Origin: Ruminococcus sp.
GTDB taxonomy: Bacteria > Bacillota > Clostridia > Oscillospirales > Acutalibacteraceae
Assembly: GCA_017410265.1 (NCBI GenBank)
Contig: JAFQRC010000011.1
Span: 1-64,000, forward strand
DNA: 64,000 nucleotides
Direction: 5' to 3'
The translations under genes were made by a program, and so were the position numbers. The first letter of the stretch is position 1. The number at the start of each line of letters is the position of its first letter. This document shows, piece after piece, positions 52,278-61,019 of this stretch. The notes under the pieces were generated by a model that worked only from the letters and a program-made list of their open reading frames with translations, was not told the DNA's origin and ran no database searches.

Positions 52278-52318
52278 AAAATAAAAAGCCTATACTATTA
52301 TCTTATAAGTATAGGCTT
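52278..52318 (-). terminator. Terminator of folC, just ahead of spoIIAA
   Basis: AAGCCTATACT (52286-52296) and AGTATAGGCTT (52308-52318) pair perfectly; on the minus strand TTTTTATTTT follows. Only about 17 bases separate this from the spoIIAA start codon. Confidence 0.8.
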
Positions 52319-52351
52319 GAAAACATTGTAATATTCAGTTGTCGTAAAAGT

Positions 52352-53638
52352 TTATTTTGACAGCTTCTCTATGATATATGGTCGAAGCTCGCCCGCTAGA
52401 TACAGCGACCCACAGATGCAGATTGAGCACTCATTCTCTTTCGCTATAGTGTACGCTGTGTCAAAGGCAGTGTGGGGAGCTGAACTCACAACGACCTTGT
52501 CAAAATACTTCCTGCAGATGTCAGAAAGCTCATAAGAGTCTAAATTTCGCGGATTAGGTACATCAGTGACGACCACTAAATCAAACATTCCTTTTAACAG
52601 CGAGAGCGAGTCGTTCACATCTTTGTCTTTAAGCATTCCGACAAGGAGCACTCTCTTGCCCTGTATAAAACGCTCTGTTGCGTTTTTAAACGCTGACATA
52701 CCGTTTACATTATGAGCGCCGTCGAGGACTACTACAGGCGATTTTGAAAGTAGTTCAAAGCGCGCAGGGTTAGTCGCTTTTTCTAAGCCTTTTTTAAGGT
52801 TATCTTCGCTAAAGTCAATAATGCCGTTTTCTTTGAGTGCCAAAAGTGTAGCGATAGCTACTTTAGCGTTTTCTATCTGGTGTTCTCCTAGTAGCTTCAG
52901 AGCGTAGCTTTCGCCGTTATAGGAAAACTTGCTTCCGTTTATACTTAAATCTACATCATCAAAATGAATGTCACAGGCACTGTAGAGCCTGTTGTTTTTC
53001 TTCTTTGCTGTCTGCTTTATAATAGCGGTTGAAACCTCGTTTTGAGAGGCTGTGACGGTGATTGAGTCACTCTTTATGATACCGCACTTTTGCTCTGTAA
53101 TAAGCTCAATTGTGTCGCCTAAAATCGCGGTGTGATCCAAATCGATTTTAGTCAGCACAGAACACAGCGGTTTTTCTATCAGATTAGTTGAGTCGAGCAG
53201 TCCGCCGAGTCCTGTTTCGCAGACGATGATGTCACAAGCGTTTTTCTTGTAGATATAAAAAGCGACAGCAGTTAAGAATTCAAACTCAGTGATGATGATT
53301 CCCTGCTCGTTTAGTTTATCGAGCAAAGGGGAGAGGTATTCTACTGCGTCAGTGAGCTCGTCTTTTGAAATAAGCTCGTTATTTATCTGTATTCTCTCTA
53401 AAAAATCGGTGATGTACGGGGAGATGAAAAGTCCTGTTTTTAAGCCACTCTCGGTTAAAACTCGCGAAATCATCTGGCACACAGAGCCCTTGCCGTTAGT
53501 GCCCGCAACGTGGATGAATCTCTGGCTGAGCAGGTCATCACCGAGCATATCAAAAAGCATTTTTATTCTCTCAAGCCCCGGTCGTGAGCCAAATTTATCG
53601 AGTGAGTGGATTTTTTCTAGTGCTTGTTCGTAGGTCAT
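52352..53638 (-). CDS. folC: Folylpolyglutamate synthase/dihydrofolate synthase
   Basis: A 428-residue Mur-ligase-like ATPase that adds glutamates to folates. The P-loop is HVAGTNGKGSVCQMI, and FSPYITDF-type residues (LFISPYITDFLERIQ) and VLDGAHNVNG are family signatures. Its C-terminal domain is complete. It lies 6 bases after rsmI in the same operon. Confidence 0.96.
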   Translation of the reverse strand: MTYEQALEKIHSLDKFGSRPGLERIKMLFDMLGDDLLSQRFIHVAGTNGKGSVCQMISRVLTESGLKTGLFISPYITDFLERIQINNELISKDELTDAVEYLSPLLDKLNEQGIIITEFEFLTAVAFYIYKKNACDIIVCETGLGGLLDSTNLIEKPLCSVLTKIDLDHTAILGDTIELITEQKCGIIKSDSITVTASQNEVSTAIIKQTAKKKNNRLYSACDIHFDDVDLSINGSKFSYNGESYALKLLGEHQIENAKVAIATLLALKENGIIDFSEDNLKKGLEKATNPARFELLSKSPVVVLDGAHNVNGMSAFKNATERFIQGKRVLLVGMLKDKDVNDSLSLLKGMFDLVVVTDVPNPRNLDSYELSDICRKYFDKVVVSSAPHTAFDTAYTIAKENECSICICGSLYLAGELRPYIIEKLSK

Positions 53639-53644
53639 AGTATG

Positions 53645-54463
53645 TTAAATCAGTTCCTTATAGATATCGTTTTTGCGGATTTTGGTGATTTTTGAGGCTT
53701 CCTTTGCGGCGTCTGTCGGCTTCAGACCGTTTGAGATGAACTTTTCAGCCATACTGACAGCGTCGTCGAGAGTGTATTTCTGCTCTTTGCTTTGAGCTTT
53801 GCCCTCTAAAATGAGCACGATTTCGCCCTTTAGCGAGCCGTCGCCGAAGTTTTCATATGCGTCTTTTGTAGTAGTGCGGATAATCTCCTCGTGAAGCTTA
53901 GTCAGCTCTCTGGCGATAGTCAGCTTTCTCTCACCAAAAGTAGAGTAAAGGTCAGAAAGTGTGTTAGGAAGCTTGTGCGGAGCTTCGTAGAAAATCATAG
54001 TGCGCTCTTCGTTTAGCAGTGACTCAAGGTGTTCTGCACGGCTTTTTTTGTTGACAGACAAAAAGCCCTCAAAAGTGAAGCGACCTGTAGCAAGTCCTGA
54101 AACACAAAGAGCGGAAATAACCGCTGACGGACCGGGCACTACGACAGTTTTGATAGAATATTCTTCGCACTGCTTTATCAGTAATTCACCCGGGTCAGAG
54201 ATGCACGGCATACCCGCATCTGTAACTATAGCACAGCTTTCTCCTGCTAAAATTCTGTCGCAGATAAGCTGACCGCGGTATTCTTTATTATGCTCAAAAT
54301 AGCTCGTCATCGGCTTTTTTATGCCGAAATGGTTTAGTAATTTCAGCGTGACGCGAGTGTCTTCTGCCGCGATAAAATCAACTTGTTCTAGTGTTTCCAA
54401 AGCGCGGGGGGAGATGTCGCCTAAATTTCCAATCGGCGTGCCGACTACATATAAAATACTCAT
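53645..54463 (-). CDS. rsmI: 16S rRNA (cytidine1402-2'-O)-methyltransferase
   Basis: A 272-residue SAM-dependent tetrapyrrole-methylase-fold enzyme. LYVVGTPIGNLGDISPRALE opens it, AAEDTRVTLKLL and VTDAGMPCISDPG hold the SAM pocket, and FYEAPHKLPNTL is conserved. The C-terminal region with TDAAKEASKITKIRKND is typical. It follows the methyltransferase gene by 12 bases, the same order as the yabB-yabC region of Bacillus. Confidence 0.97.
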   Translation of the reverse strand: MSILYVVGTPIGNLGDISPRALETLEQVDFIAAEDTRVTLKLLNHFGIKKPMTSYFEHNKEYRGQLICDRILAGESCAIVTDAGMPCISDPGELLIKQCEEYSIKTVVVPGPSAVISALCVSGLATGRFTFEGFLSVNKKSRAEHLESLLNEERTMIFYEAPHKLPNTLSDLYSTFGERKLTIARELTKLHEEIIRTTTKDAYENFGDGSLKGEIVLILEGKAQSKEQKYTLDDAVSMAEKFISNGLKPTDAAKEASKITKIRKNDIYKELI

Positions 54464-54475
54464 ATTCTTCCTTCT

Positions 54476-55228
54476 TTACTCACTCTTATATAAACCGTAG
54501 ATTTCTTTCATTTCTTTTGAGAAATCGCCCTGCTCGTTTTCGATAAATAGTGTAGGGAGAACCTGCATAAAGCCACGGTTGCCTTTGTACCTGCCCTCAA
54601 GCAAAAAGAGCTTCGGCTCTTTATTTAGTCGCTGTTGTATAAGGCGCAGGCGCTTTGGCTCTATCTCAAATTTTCTCATACTTTCCATGACATCTGTAAG
54701 TCTTTCAGGTCGCTGACAGATACAAAATCTGCCTGAAAACTGCAGTAGCTTTGACGCGCATTCGCAGATGTCATCAAGCGTACAGCTTTCTTCGTGACGA
54801 GCTAAAAGCTTTTCTTTTTCAGGGTTTTTGATACCACTGCCCGAGAGCTTGTACGGAGGGTTACACACGACTAAATCGTAGTGACCAAAGGGGAGCTTGC
54901 CCTTGAGGTCTTTTAAGTCAGCGCAAAGCGGGGTGATGCAACTGACATTTTCGATGCCGTTTTCTGTGTTGTGCTTTATTGAGCGAGTGAGCATATCAAT
55001 AGCATCTTCTTGAATATCAAGAGCTACTAGCTCCTTGTAGCTTTTTTCTCTGCACCACAGCAGAGGCATAGTGCCACAACCTGTGCCAAGCTCAACTACA
55101 CAGTCTGACTCTTTAGGGCTCGCAAAATCTGAAAGAAGGATAGTATCCGTCGAAAAATGGTAGCACTCAGACACAATGATTTCGACATTATTTCCCAGTG
55201 GCTCGAGTTTCTCATTCATTTTCAGCAT
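54476..55228 (-). CDS. tRNA1(Val) (adenine37-N6)-methyltransferase-like protein
   Basis: A 250-residue class I SAM methyltransferase. VVELGTGCGTMPLLWC is motif I, ALDIQEDAIDMLTRSIKHN is motif II, and VVCNPPYKLSGSG is the NPPY catalytic motif of N6-adenine enzymes. It corresponds to Bacillus yabB (trmN6). Start ATG 55228 has GAGGTGA at 5-base spacing; ATG 55231 is an alternative. Confidence 0.88.
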   Translation of the reverse strand: MLKMNEKLEPLGNNVEIIVSECYHFSTDTILLSDFASPKESDCVVELGTGCGTMPLLWCREKSYKELVALDIQEDAIDMLTRSIKHNTENGIENVSCITPLCADLKDLKGKLPFGHYDLVVCNPPYKLSGSGIKNPEKEKLLARHEESCTLDDICECASKLLQFSGRFCICQRPERLTDVMESMRKFEIEPKRLRLIQQRLNKEPKLFLLEGRYKGNRGFMQVLPTLFIENEQGDFSKEMKEIYGLYKSE

Positions 55229-55283
55229 CATATCACCTCGCATATTAAACTTAATTATACCATATATCGGCATTTATGCAAAC

Positions 55284-55310
55284 AAAAAAGCCCACGGAAA
55301 TCCGTGAGCT
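55284..55310 (-). terminator. Terminator of the ferredoxin gene
   Basis: AGC-CACGG..CCGTG-GCT arms (55289-55310); followed on the minus strand by TTTTTT. Confidence 0.85.
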
Positions 55311-55327
55311 CTTTGTATTAAGTAAAA

Positions 55328-55501
55328 TTAACCCTCAGCGATAGCTTCTACAGGGCACTGACCAGCGCAAGCGCCGCAGTCTACACAAGCGTCAGCGTCG
55401 ATAGCGAACTTGCCATCATCCTCTGCGATAGCCTCGCATGGGCACTGATCTGCACAAGCACCACAACCGATGCAAGTATCCTTATCAATTACGTAAGCCA
55501 T
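55328..55501 (-). CDS. 2[4Fe-4S] ferredoxin
   Basis: A 57-residue clostridial-type ferredoxin. The two cluster motifs CIGCGACADQCP and CVDCGACAGQCP supply eight Cys. It transfers low-potential electrons between enzymes such as pyruvate:ferredoxin oxidoreductase and hydrogenase. MAYVIDKDTC opens it, with AAGGAGG ahead of ATG 55501. It sits alone between ricT and the methyltransferase gene, an insertion into the otherwise conserved holB-ricT-trmN6-rsmI order. Confidence 0.97.
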   Translation of the reverse strand: MAYVIDKDTCIGCGACADQCPCEAIAEDDGKFAIDADACVDCGACAGQCPVEAIAEG

Positions 55502-55582
55502 TTAAATAAACCTCCTTATTAAATGATACAAGTATATTGTAGCATACTTTATGAAAATTGCAATTCTTTTGCCAAAAAATTT

Positions 55583-56449
55583 TTATTCCAGATTTTTGAG
55601 CTCTTCAAGCTCCTTTTTATCAACCTTGATGTAGCCGTCTTTTAAAAGTCTGACTTCCTTTACCTTGAAGGTCTGTGGAGCGGCTTCGTCAGGAGTGTTG
55701 TCCATCTTGACTTTTAAGGTCTGGGTGAGCAGGTTGTTTTCAACCACCAAGCCTCTGCCAAGCGGAGTTTTGACGATAGCGCCGACCTTTGGAGTGCGCT
55801 TTAGTAGGTCTGTGTAAGCTTCCTGCTCATATTTTAAACAGCACATGAGTCTTCCGCAGGTGCCCGAGATTTTGACAGGAGAGAGGGAGAGGCCCTGCTC
55901 CTTTGCCATTTTTATTGACACAGGCTGGAATTCGCCTAAAAAGCTTGAACAGCAAAACGGCTTTCCGCACACACCGAGTCCGCCGAGCATCTTAGCTTCA
56001 TCTCGAACACCGATTTGTCTGAGCTCGATTCTTGTTCTGAAAACTGAAGCGAGGTCTTTAACCAGTGCTCGAAAGTCAACTCGACCGTCAGCTGTGAAGT
56101 AGAACATAACTTTTGAGTTATCAAAGGTGTATTCAACATCAACGAGCTTCATCTCAAGACCGTGGGAAGCGACCAGCTTTTCGCAGGTTTTGAGCGCGTC
56201 TTTTTCTTTTCTTTTGTTATCTTCTAGATGTTTTAGGTCCTCGTCGGTTGCCTTTCTGATGACCTTTTTGAGCGGATGAACGATGTTTTCGTCAGGCTCT
56301 ACGCGGTTACTCATAGCGACTTCGCCACACTCGACACCTCTAGCTGTCTCGACGATAACATATTCTCCTGCGTTAAATTTTATATCAACAGGGTCAAAGT
56401 AGTAAATCTTACCGACCTGTTTGAATCTGACTCCGATTACCTCTGCCAT
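55583..56449 (-). CDS. ricT: RicT (YaaT/PSP1 family)
   Basis: A 288-residue PSP1-domain protein. In Bacillus, RicT (YaaT) with RicA and RicF forms an Fe-S complex that helps RNase Y process mRNA and affects sporulation and competence. The paired Cys motifs GVCGKPFCCSSFL and TCGRLMCCLKYE are intact, and the C-terminal VKTPLGRGLVVENNLL is typical. ATG 56449 follows AGGAGGA and overlaps the end of holB by 13 bases. Confidence 0.95.
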   Translation of the reverse strand: MAEVIGVRFKQVGKIYYFDPVDIKFNAGEYVIVETARGVECGEVAMSNRVEPDENIVHPLKKVIRKATDEDLKHLEDNKRKEKDALKTCEKLVASHGLEMKLVDVEYTFDNSKVMFYFTADGRVDFRALVKDLASVFRTRIELRQIGVRDEAKMLGGLGVCGKPFCCSSFLGEFQPVSIKMAKEQGLSLSPVKISGTCGRLMCCLKYEQEAYTDLLKRTPKVGAIVKTPLGRGLVVENNLLTQTLKVKMDNTPDEAAPQTFKVKEVRLLKDGYIKVDKKELEELKNLE

Positions 56450-57279
56450 GAAATCCTCCTGTATTCTCCGCAAAGCCATGTGCATAGCAACGCCATGTTG
56501 ACATTGCGGTCGGCTTTAAGTATAGCTTTTGAAGAAAGCTCTATTAAGCCGATTATTCTTTGTTTAGTTAGTTTTTTTGCGATAGAGTAGGCTATATCGC
56601 TCTCGTTTTTAACTCCTACCGAGTAGGAGAGTCCTTGTCTTAAATATTCACAGACTCTTTTGAGCACTTCTTTGAAAAGTACTCGGTTATTAAGTTTCGC
56701 TGTGGCAAAAAGCAGTTTGTCTTCAGACAAAGCTAAGATACCCTCGACGACTTCTTGTGCTAAAGCGTCAACTTCCTCATCGATTTCGTTTTTATTATCG
56801 AGTGAAAAAACCTGAACACGCGACAAAATCGTAGAAAGCATTTTCTTCGAGTTTTCAGCGGTCAGTATAAACAGCGTGCTCTGTGGCGGTTCCTCGAGCA
56901 CCTTCAAAAACGCGTTCTGCGAAATCTCAGGCATACATTTATCCACATCATACAGCACGAAAACCTTGGTGTCGGCTTCGTTTGGGATAATGCTTGAGTC
57001 TTTTATCAGCTCACGCACAGATTCAACATTGATGATGTTTGTCTTACCGCTGAGCTTCGGGGTGTAGATATCAGGGTGAGAATTCGCCTTCGCTTTGATA
57101 CAGTTTTTGCATATTTCACACGGACGAAAATCCCCTGAACACACAGCTCCTTTTGACAAAAAGTCAGCGACTTCTCTTCTTTTCTTTGCGTCTGCGCCTT
57201 CGATAAGCACAGCGTGAGGCATACGGCGACTATTAAGAATATAAGAAAACTGTTCTTTCATTTTAGAAAAATCATTCAC
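56437..57279 (-). CDS. holB: DNA polymerase III delta' subunit
   Basis: A 280-residue clamp-loader subunit. The zinc site is CSGDFRPCEICKNCIKAKAN, followed by HPDIYTP and the sensor/arginine regions (VFVLYDVDKCMPEISQNAFL, LEEPPQSTLFILTAEN). The Walker A is degenerate (GADAKKRREVADFL), as usual for delta'. It precedes ricT as in Bacillus. Confidence 0.93.
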   Translation of the reverse strand: MNDFSKMKEQFSYILNSRRMPHAVLIEGADAKKRREVADFLSKGAVCSGDFRPCEICKNCIKAKANSHPDIYTPKLSGKTNIINVESVRELIKDSSIIPNEADTKVFVLYDVDKCMPEISQNAFLKVLEEPPQSTLFILTAENSKKMLSTILSRVQVFSLDNKNEIDEEVDALAQEVVEGILALSEDKLLFATAKLNNRVLFKEVLKRVCEYLRQGLSYSVGVKNESDIAYSIAKKLTKQRIIGLIELSSKAILKADRNVNMALLCTWLCGEYRRISWQR

Positions 57280-57335
57280 CGCAATACCTCCTTTTCAAAT
57301 ATTCATTGTATCATATATTAAAGCGAAAATCTACA

Positions 57336-57800
57336 TCAAATTTTTAGTATATTAGTCATAATGCCCTTGTCTGTTATGTCAATATATGCATAAGTTGCGT
57401 TGTAGCCAGAAAGCGAACCCGGATTTATTATATATAGTCCGTCGTCGTATTCAATTAAAGCGTTGTGAGTGTGACCGAAAATCACAACATCAGCCTTTAC
57501 TTCCCTAGCTGCACAGCACAGGTTATACAGCGTGTATTTTACATTGTACATATGCCCGTGAGTGATGAAAAGTCTTTTGTTTTCAATCACTCTTTCTTCA
57601 ACTAAAGGTAGGGTTTTGCCGAAATCACAGTTGCCTTTGACAGCGATTACCGCCTTATCAGGGTACAGCATTTTTATCTCGTCAAGCTCGTCTTTTGAGT
57701 CACCGCAGTGAATGATGACATCTGCGTTTCTTTGAGCTTCCACTGCTTTTTTAAGTGAATAAAAATCACCATGAGTGTCGGACACTACTAAAATTCTCAT
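57336..57800 (-). CDS. YfcE/MJ0936-type metallophosphoesterase
   Basis: A 154-residue calcineurin-like phosphodiesterase. The metal ligands are in VSDTHGD, IIHCGDS, VKGNCD and ITHGH, with VIFGHTHNA and INPGSLSG completing the site. The physiological substrate is unknown. ATG 57800 follows AGGAGAT. It is divergent from the three small genes at 57858. Confidence 0.92.
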   Translation of the reverse strand: MRILVVSDTHGDFYSLKKAVEAQRNADVIIHCGDSKDELDEIKMLYPDKAVIAVKGNCDFGKTLPLVEERVIENKRLFITHGHMYNVKYTLYNLCCAAREVKADVVIFGHTHNALIEYDDGLYIINPGSLSGYNATYAYIDITDKGIMTNILKI

Positions 57801-57857
57801 AAAATCTCCTATCATAAAAAGGGACATTTTGCATAGTATATTATCGAGGTGTTATAT

Positions 57858-58091
57858 ATGGCAAATAATGAGCAGATAAACTCGCTGATAAATATGCTGT
57901 CAGTCAGACTCAACGCTGATAGCTCTCAGGTAAGAGAAGCGCTTGAGAAAGGCAATCTTGATAAGGTGCTACAAAATATGAATCCTGCACAGGCTGAGAA
58001 AATAGGCGCTATTTTGTCAGACCCCGAGGAGTCCAAGAAGGTGCTCTCCACTCCGCAGGCACAGGCACTTATCAAAAAGCTGATGGGCTGA
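57858..58091 (+). CDS. Small helical protein of unknown function (77 residues)
   Basis: MANNEQINSLINMLSVRLNA is followed by SSQVREALEKGNLDKVLQNM and a C-terminal QAQALIKKLMG. All-helical, soluble, no signal. It is first of three genes in a tight operon, its stop overlapping the next start (TGATG type). GAGGTG precedes ATG. Similar small helical proteins occur in other gut Clostridia, but no function is known to me. Confidence 0.7.
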   Translation: MANNEQINSLINMLSVRLNADSSQVREALEKGNLDKVLQNMNPAQAEKIGAILSDPEESKKVLSTPQAQALIKKLMG

Positions 58092-58471
58092 TGGACGATT
58101 TAAGCTCCAAAATCAGTGAGATTCTGAGCGACCCCCAGGCTCTTGAGCAGATAAAAGGGCTTGGGGAGATTCTCGGCATGAATAATACCTCAAACACGCC
58201 GATACATAAAGAAGAAAGCAATAAAAGCGACAGCGTGCTTTCGTCGCTATCCTCTGGGTTTTCACCGCAGATGCTTTCTATGATGACAAAACTCGCTCCG
58301 CTTCTATCAGATATGAACAAAGAGGACGACACTACTCGTCTGCTTTTTGCTTTGCGTCCGTTTTTATCAGACGAGCGAAAGAAAAAACTCGACGAAGCCT
58401 CAAAGATACTGAAAATAATGAAACTGCTACCACTGGTAAAAGATGTCGGAATACTTGATTCACTGTTTTAA
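58091..58471 (+). CDS. Helical protein of unknown function (126 residues)
   Basis: MDDLSSKISEILSDPQALEQ opens it; its first 25 residues echo the 'ILSDP' segment of the previous protein, suggesting a shared motif. The centre is Ser/Asp-rich (SVLSSLSSGFSPQML) and the C-terminus helical and basic (KKLDEASKILKIMKLLPLV). Translation is coupled to the gene before. Function unknown. Confidence 0.7.
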   Translation: MDDLSSKISEILSDPQALEQIKGLGEILGMNNTSNTPIHKEESNKSDSVLSSLSSGFSPQMLSMMTKLAPLLSDMNKEDDTTRLLFALRPFLSDERKKKLDEASKILKIMKLLPLVKDVGILDSLF

Positions 58472-58482
58472 CGGGGGTATTT

Positions 58483-58770
58483 ATGGCTGACAGTATGCAA
58501 GAAGACGCTCTGAGGCGACTAAACCAGATGTATTCAAAAGCTCCGTCGGGGACTGTGCCCCAAAAAAGAACAGAGGAGAAAACCTCGCATCAGGCAGTAG
58601 AGAGTGCAAGGGAAGAGAAATCCTTAGAACAACCTAAAAGCAGTGGGAATTTGCTCGACTTTTTCATGAAGGATAAAGAAAAGAGCCTGATACTGCTACT
58701 CATAGTGATACTTATTAGCGAAAAAGCTGATTCCTCGCTGCTGCTTGCGCTGATGTATCTTGTTATCTAG
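58483..58770 (+). CDS. Small tail-anchored membrane protein of unknown function (95 residues)
   Basis: A polar, charged N-terminal two-thirds (DSMQEDALRRLNQMYSKAPS...) and a hydrophobic C-terminus in two stretches (LILLLIVILI and LLLALMYLVI). It would sit in the membrane by its tail. It is third in the operon, and its last 8 bases overlap the end of the convergent proA gene. Confidence 0.65.
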   Translation: MADSMQEDALRRLNQMYSKAPSGTVPQKRTEEKTSHQAVESAREEKSLEQPKSSGNLLDFFMKDKEKSLILLLIVILISEKADSSLLLALMYLVI

Positions 58771-60007
58771 TCTGACCGTCACCGCGGATGATGTACTTTG
58801 TTGAAACTAAGTTTTCGAGTCCCATCGGACCGCGCGCGTGAAGCTTCTGGGTCGAGATGCCGATTTCAGCACCGAGTCCGAACTGACCGCCGTCAGTAAA
58901 GCGGGTTGACGCGTTTACATAAACAGCCGAGGAATCAACCTGATTTAAGAAAGTCTCAGCGTTTTTGAAGTTCTGGGTGATGATAGTTTCAGAGTGACCG
59001 CTTGAGTACTTTGCGATGTGGTCGATAGCTTCATCAATATCAGCGACAACCTTTATTGCTAAGATGTAGTCTAAAAATTCAGTAGCGTAGTCTTCGTCAG
59101 TAGCAAGTGACACGCTGTCACCTAAAATAGCGACAGTTTTCTCACAACCACGGATTTCAACATTTTTTTCTTTGAGTTTATCGTATATCGCAGGCAAAGC
59201 TTTGTCTGCGATTTTTTCGTGTACGAGTAAGGTTTCGAGTGCGTTACAAACGGACACTCGAGAGGTTTTAGCGTTGAAAACAATGTCTTTTGCCATATCG
59301 ATGTCAGCGCTCTCGTCAACAAATGCGTGGCAGTTGCCAACACCTGTTTCGATAACAGGAACCTTCGCGTTTTCGACAACTGCTTTTATCAGTCCTGCGC
59401 CACCTCTTGGGATAAGCACATCGAGGTAGTCAGTAAGTCCCATAAGCTCGACTGAGCTCTGTCTTGAAGTGTCTTCAACGAGGTTGATGCAGTCGCTAGG
59501 AAGTCCGGCTTTTTCTACAGCCTCTCTCATAACCTGTACGATTGCTTTGTTTGAATTTATCGCTTCCTTGCCACCGCGTAAAATAACACAGTTGCCCGCT
59601 TTCAGACACAACGCTGCCGCGTCTGCTGTGACATTAGGTCGTGACTCAAAGATAATTCCGATAACACCCAGAGGCACTGTGACCTTTGAGATGCTAAGTC
59701 CGTTTTTTAGTGTGTTACCCGAGAGAACCTTGCCCACAGGGTCAGGCATAGCAATAATCTCTCTGACACCCTGCGCGATACCCTCGATTCTCTCTTTATC
59801 AAGCGAGAGCCTGTCTATCATAGCGTCAGAAAGACCGTTTTTTCTGCCGTTTTCTATGTCGATTTTATTAGCTTCAATGATAAAATCAGCGTTATTGATA
59901 AGTGCATCTGCTATGTTTTTCAGCGCGTCGTTTTTGCTTTCTTTAGCACACAATAAGGTGCGACTTGCTTTTTTTGCGTTTTGACCTAATTCTCTTACAG
60001 TTAACAT
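58763..60007 (-). CDS. proA: Gamma-glutamyl phosphate reductase
   Basis: A 414-residue NADPH-dependent enzyme of proline synthesis. The catalytic Cys is in KTSRVSVCNALETLLVH, VPLGVIGIIFESRPNVTADAAALCLKAGN is the cofactor domain signature, and GLGAEIGISTQKLHARGPMGLE closes it. It lies 4 bases after proB. Confidence 0.97.
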   Translation of the reverse strand: MLTVRELGQNAKKASRTLLCAKESKNDALKNIADALINNADFIIEANKIDIENGRKNGLSDAMIDRLSLDKERIEGIAQGVREIIAMPDPVGKVLSGNTLKNGLSISKVTVPLGVIGIIFESRPNVTADAAALCLKAGNCVILRGGKEAINSNKAIVQVMREAVEKAGLPSDCINLVEDTSRQSSVELMGLTDYLDVLIPRGGAGLIKAVVENAKVPVIETGVGNCHAFVDESADIDMAKDIVFNAKTSRVSVCNALETLLVHEKIADKALPAIYDKLKEKNVEIRGCEKTVAILGDSVSLATDEDYATEFLDYILAIKVVADIDEAIDHIAKYSSGHSETIITQNFKNAETFLNQVDSSAVYVNASTRFTDGGQFGLGAEIGISTQKLHARGPMGLENLVSTKYIIRGDGQTR

Positions 60008-60011
60008 AAAA

Positions 60012-60800
60012 TCACCTGTTTCCTAAAAATAATGTTCCTACCTGCTTTTCTTCGTCTACAACATCGTAGAGAATAGACGGATCCTCGCCGTTTAGTACAA
60101 TGCAGTCAATGCCGTGATCAACGACATATTTAGCGGCAGAAAGCTTAGTCGCCATACCGCCTGTGCCTCTGTTTGAACCCGAGCCGTGAGCCATATGCAT
60201 AATCTCGTCCGTGATTTTTTCAACCACATCAATGTGTTGTGCCTGAGGGTTAGTGCGCGGGTTGTCTGTGTAGAGTCCGTCAATGTCAGTAAGGATGACC
60301 AAGGTGTCAGCCTTGATGAGATTTGAAACAATAGCCGAGAGCATATCGTTGTCACCGAAGTTGTTGCCCTCTAATTCATCGATAGCTACGGTGTCGTTTT
60401 CGTTGACGATAGGGATAATGCCCATCTGCAAAAGCGTGTTGAAGGTGTTAAGGACATTTTCCTTTTTGTGGTCTGTGTCAACTGAATATTTGGTGAGTAG
60501 CACCTGAGCTACGGTGTTGTTGTACTCAGAGAAAAACTTGTCGTACATGAACATAAGCTCACACTGACCAACAGCAGCTAAAGCCTGCTTTTCTCTTGTA
60601 GTGTCGGGTCGTGAGGGAAGACCGAGTTTTCCCATACCTACACCGATAGCACCTGAAGACACGAGCACTATGTCGTGACCGCTGTTTCTCAAATCAGACA
60701 GTACCTTTGAAAGAGTGTCAACTCTTCTTAAATTTATCTTTCCGTTTTCGTATGTAAGTGTGGAGGTGCCAACCTTCACGACTATTCTTTTCTTATCCAT
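60012..60800 (-). CDS. proB: Glutamate 5-kinase (short form without PUA domain)
   Basis: A 262-residue amino-acid kinase. VVKVGTSTLTYENGKIN, LVSSGAIGVGMGKLGL, NENDTVAIDELEGNNFGDND and LTDIDGLYT are the family motifs, and GTGGMATKLSAAKY is conserved. The C-terminal PUA domain of the 367-residue enterobacterial enzyme is missing, which is common in Firmicutes. With proA it forms the proBA operon. Confidence 0.96.
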   Translation of the reverse strand: MDKKRIVVKVGTSTLTYENGKINLRRVDTLSKVLSDLRNSGHDIVLVSSGAIGVGMGKLGLPSRPDTTREKQALAAVGQCELMFMYDKFFSEYNNTVAQVLLTKYSVDTDHKKENVLNTFNTLLQMGIIPIVNENDTVAIDELEGNNFGDNDMLSAIVSNLIKADTLVILTDIDGLYTDNPRTNPQAQHIDVVEKITDEIMHMAHGSGSNRGTGGMATKLSAAKYVVDHGIDCIVLNGEDPSILYDVVDEEKQVGTLFLGNR

Positions 60801-60907
60801 AATGACCCCTTTTTGAAATCTATTTTGAAAGTTTATTACACTTTATAAAACCGTTTTTTATATACCATTTCGCCACCCGTACGGTAGCTCAAAATTCTCC
60901 AAATACC

Positions 60908-60935
60908 ATTATACATTATATTTGTCAAAAATCAA
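60908..60935 (-). promoter_or_regulatory. Promoter of proBA
   Basis: Minus strand: TTGATT (60935-60930) and TATAAT (60913-60908), 16-base spacer. The leader of about 100 bases contains a hairpin TACCGTACGG. Confidence 0.6.
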
Positions 60936-60962
60936 ATCTTAATTGTATCTTTGTTTTGAATA

Positions 60963-60991
60963 TTTACAAAGCGAGAAAGTTAAGCTATACT
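60963..60991 (+). promoter_or_regulatory. Promoter of hflX
   Basis: TTTACA (60963-60968) and TATACT (60986-60991), 17-base spacer, 28 bases before ATG. Confidence 0.65.
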
Positions 60992-61019
60992 TGAACTATC
61001 AAATACTTGGAGATATTTT

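Noticed and set aside
57801..57857. CATAGTA ahead of the 57858 gene as a forespore sigma-factor -10 element
   Set aside because: No matching -35 element was found at the expected distance; a single short match is not enough.
59469..59984. 171-residue plus-strand frame opposite proA
   Set aside because: It is antisense to a conserved gene with biased Ser/Leu/Thr composition and no ribosome site: a shadow frame.
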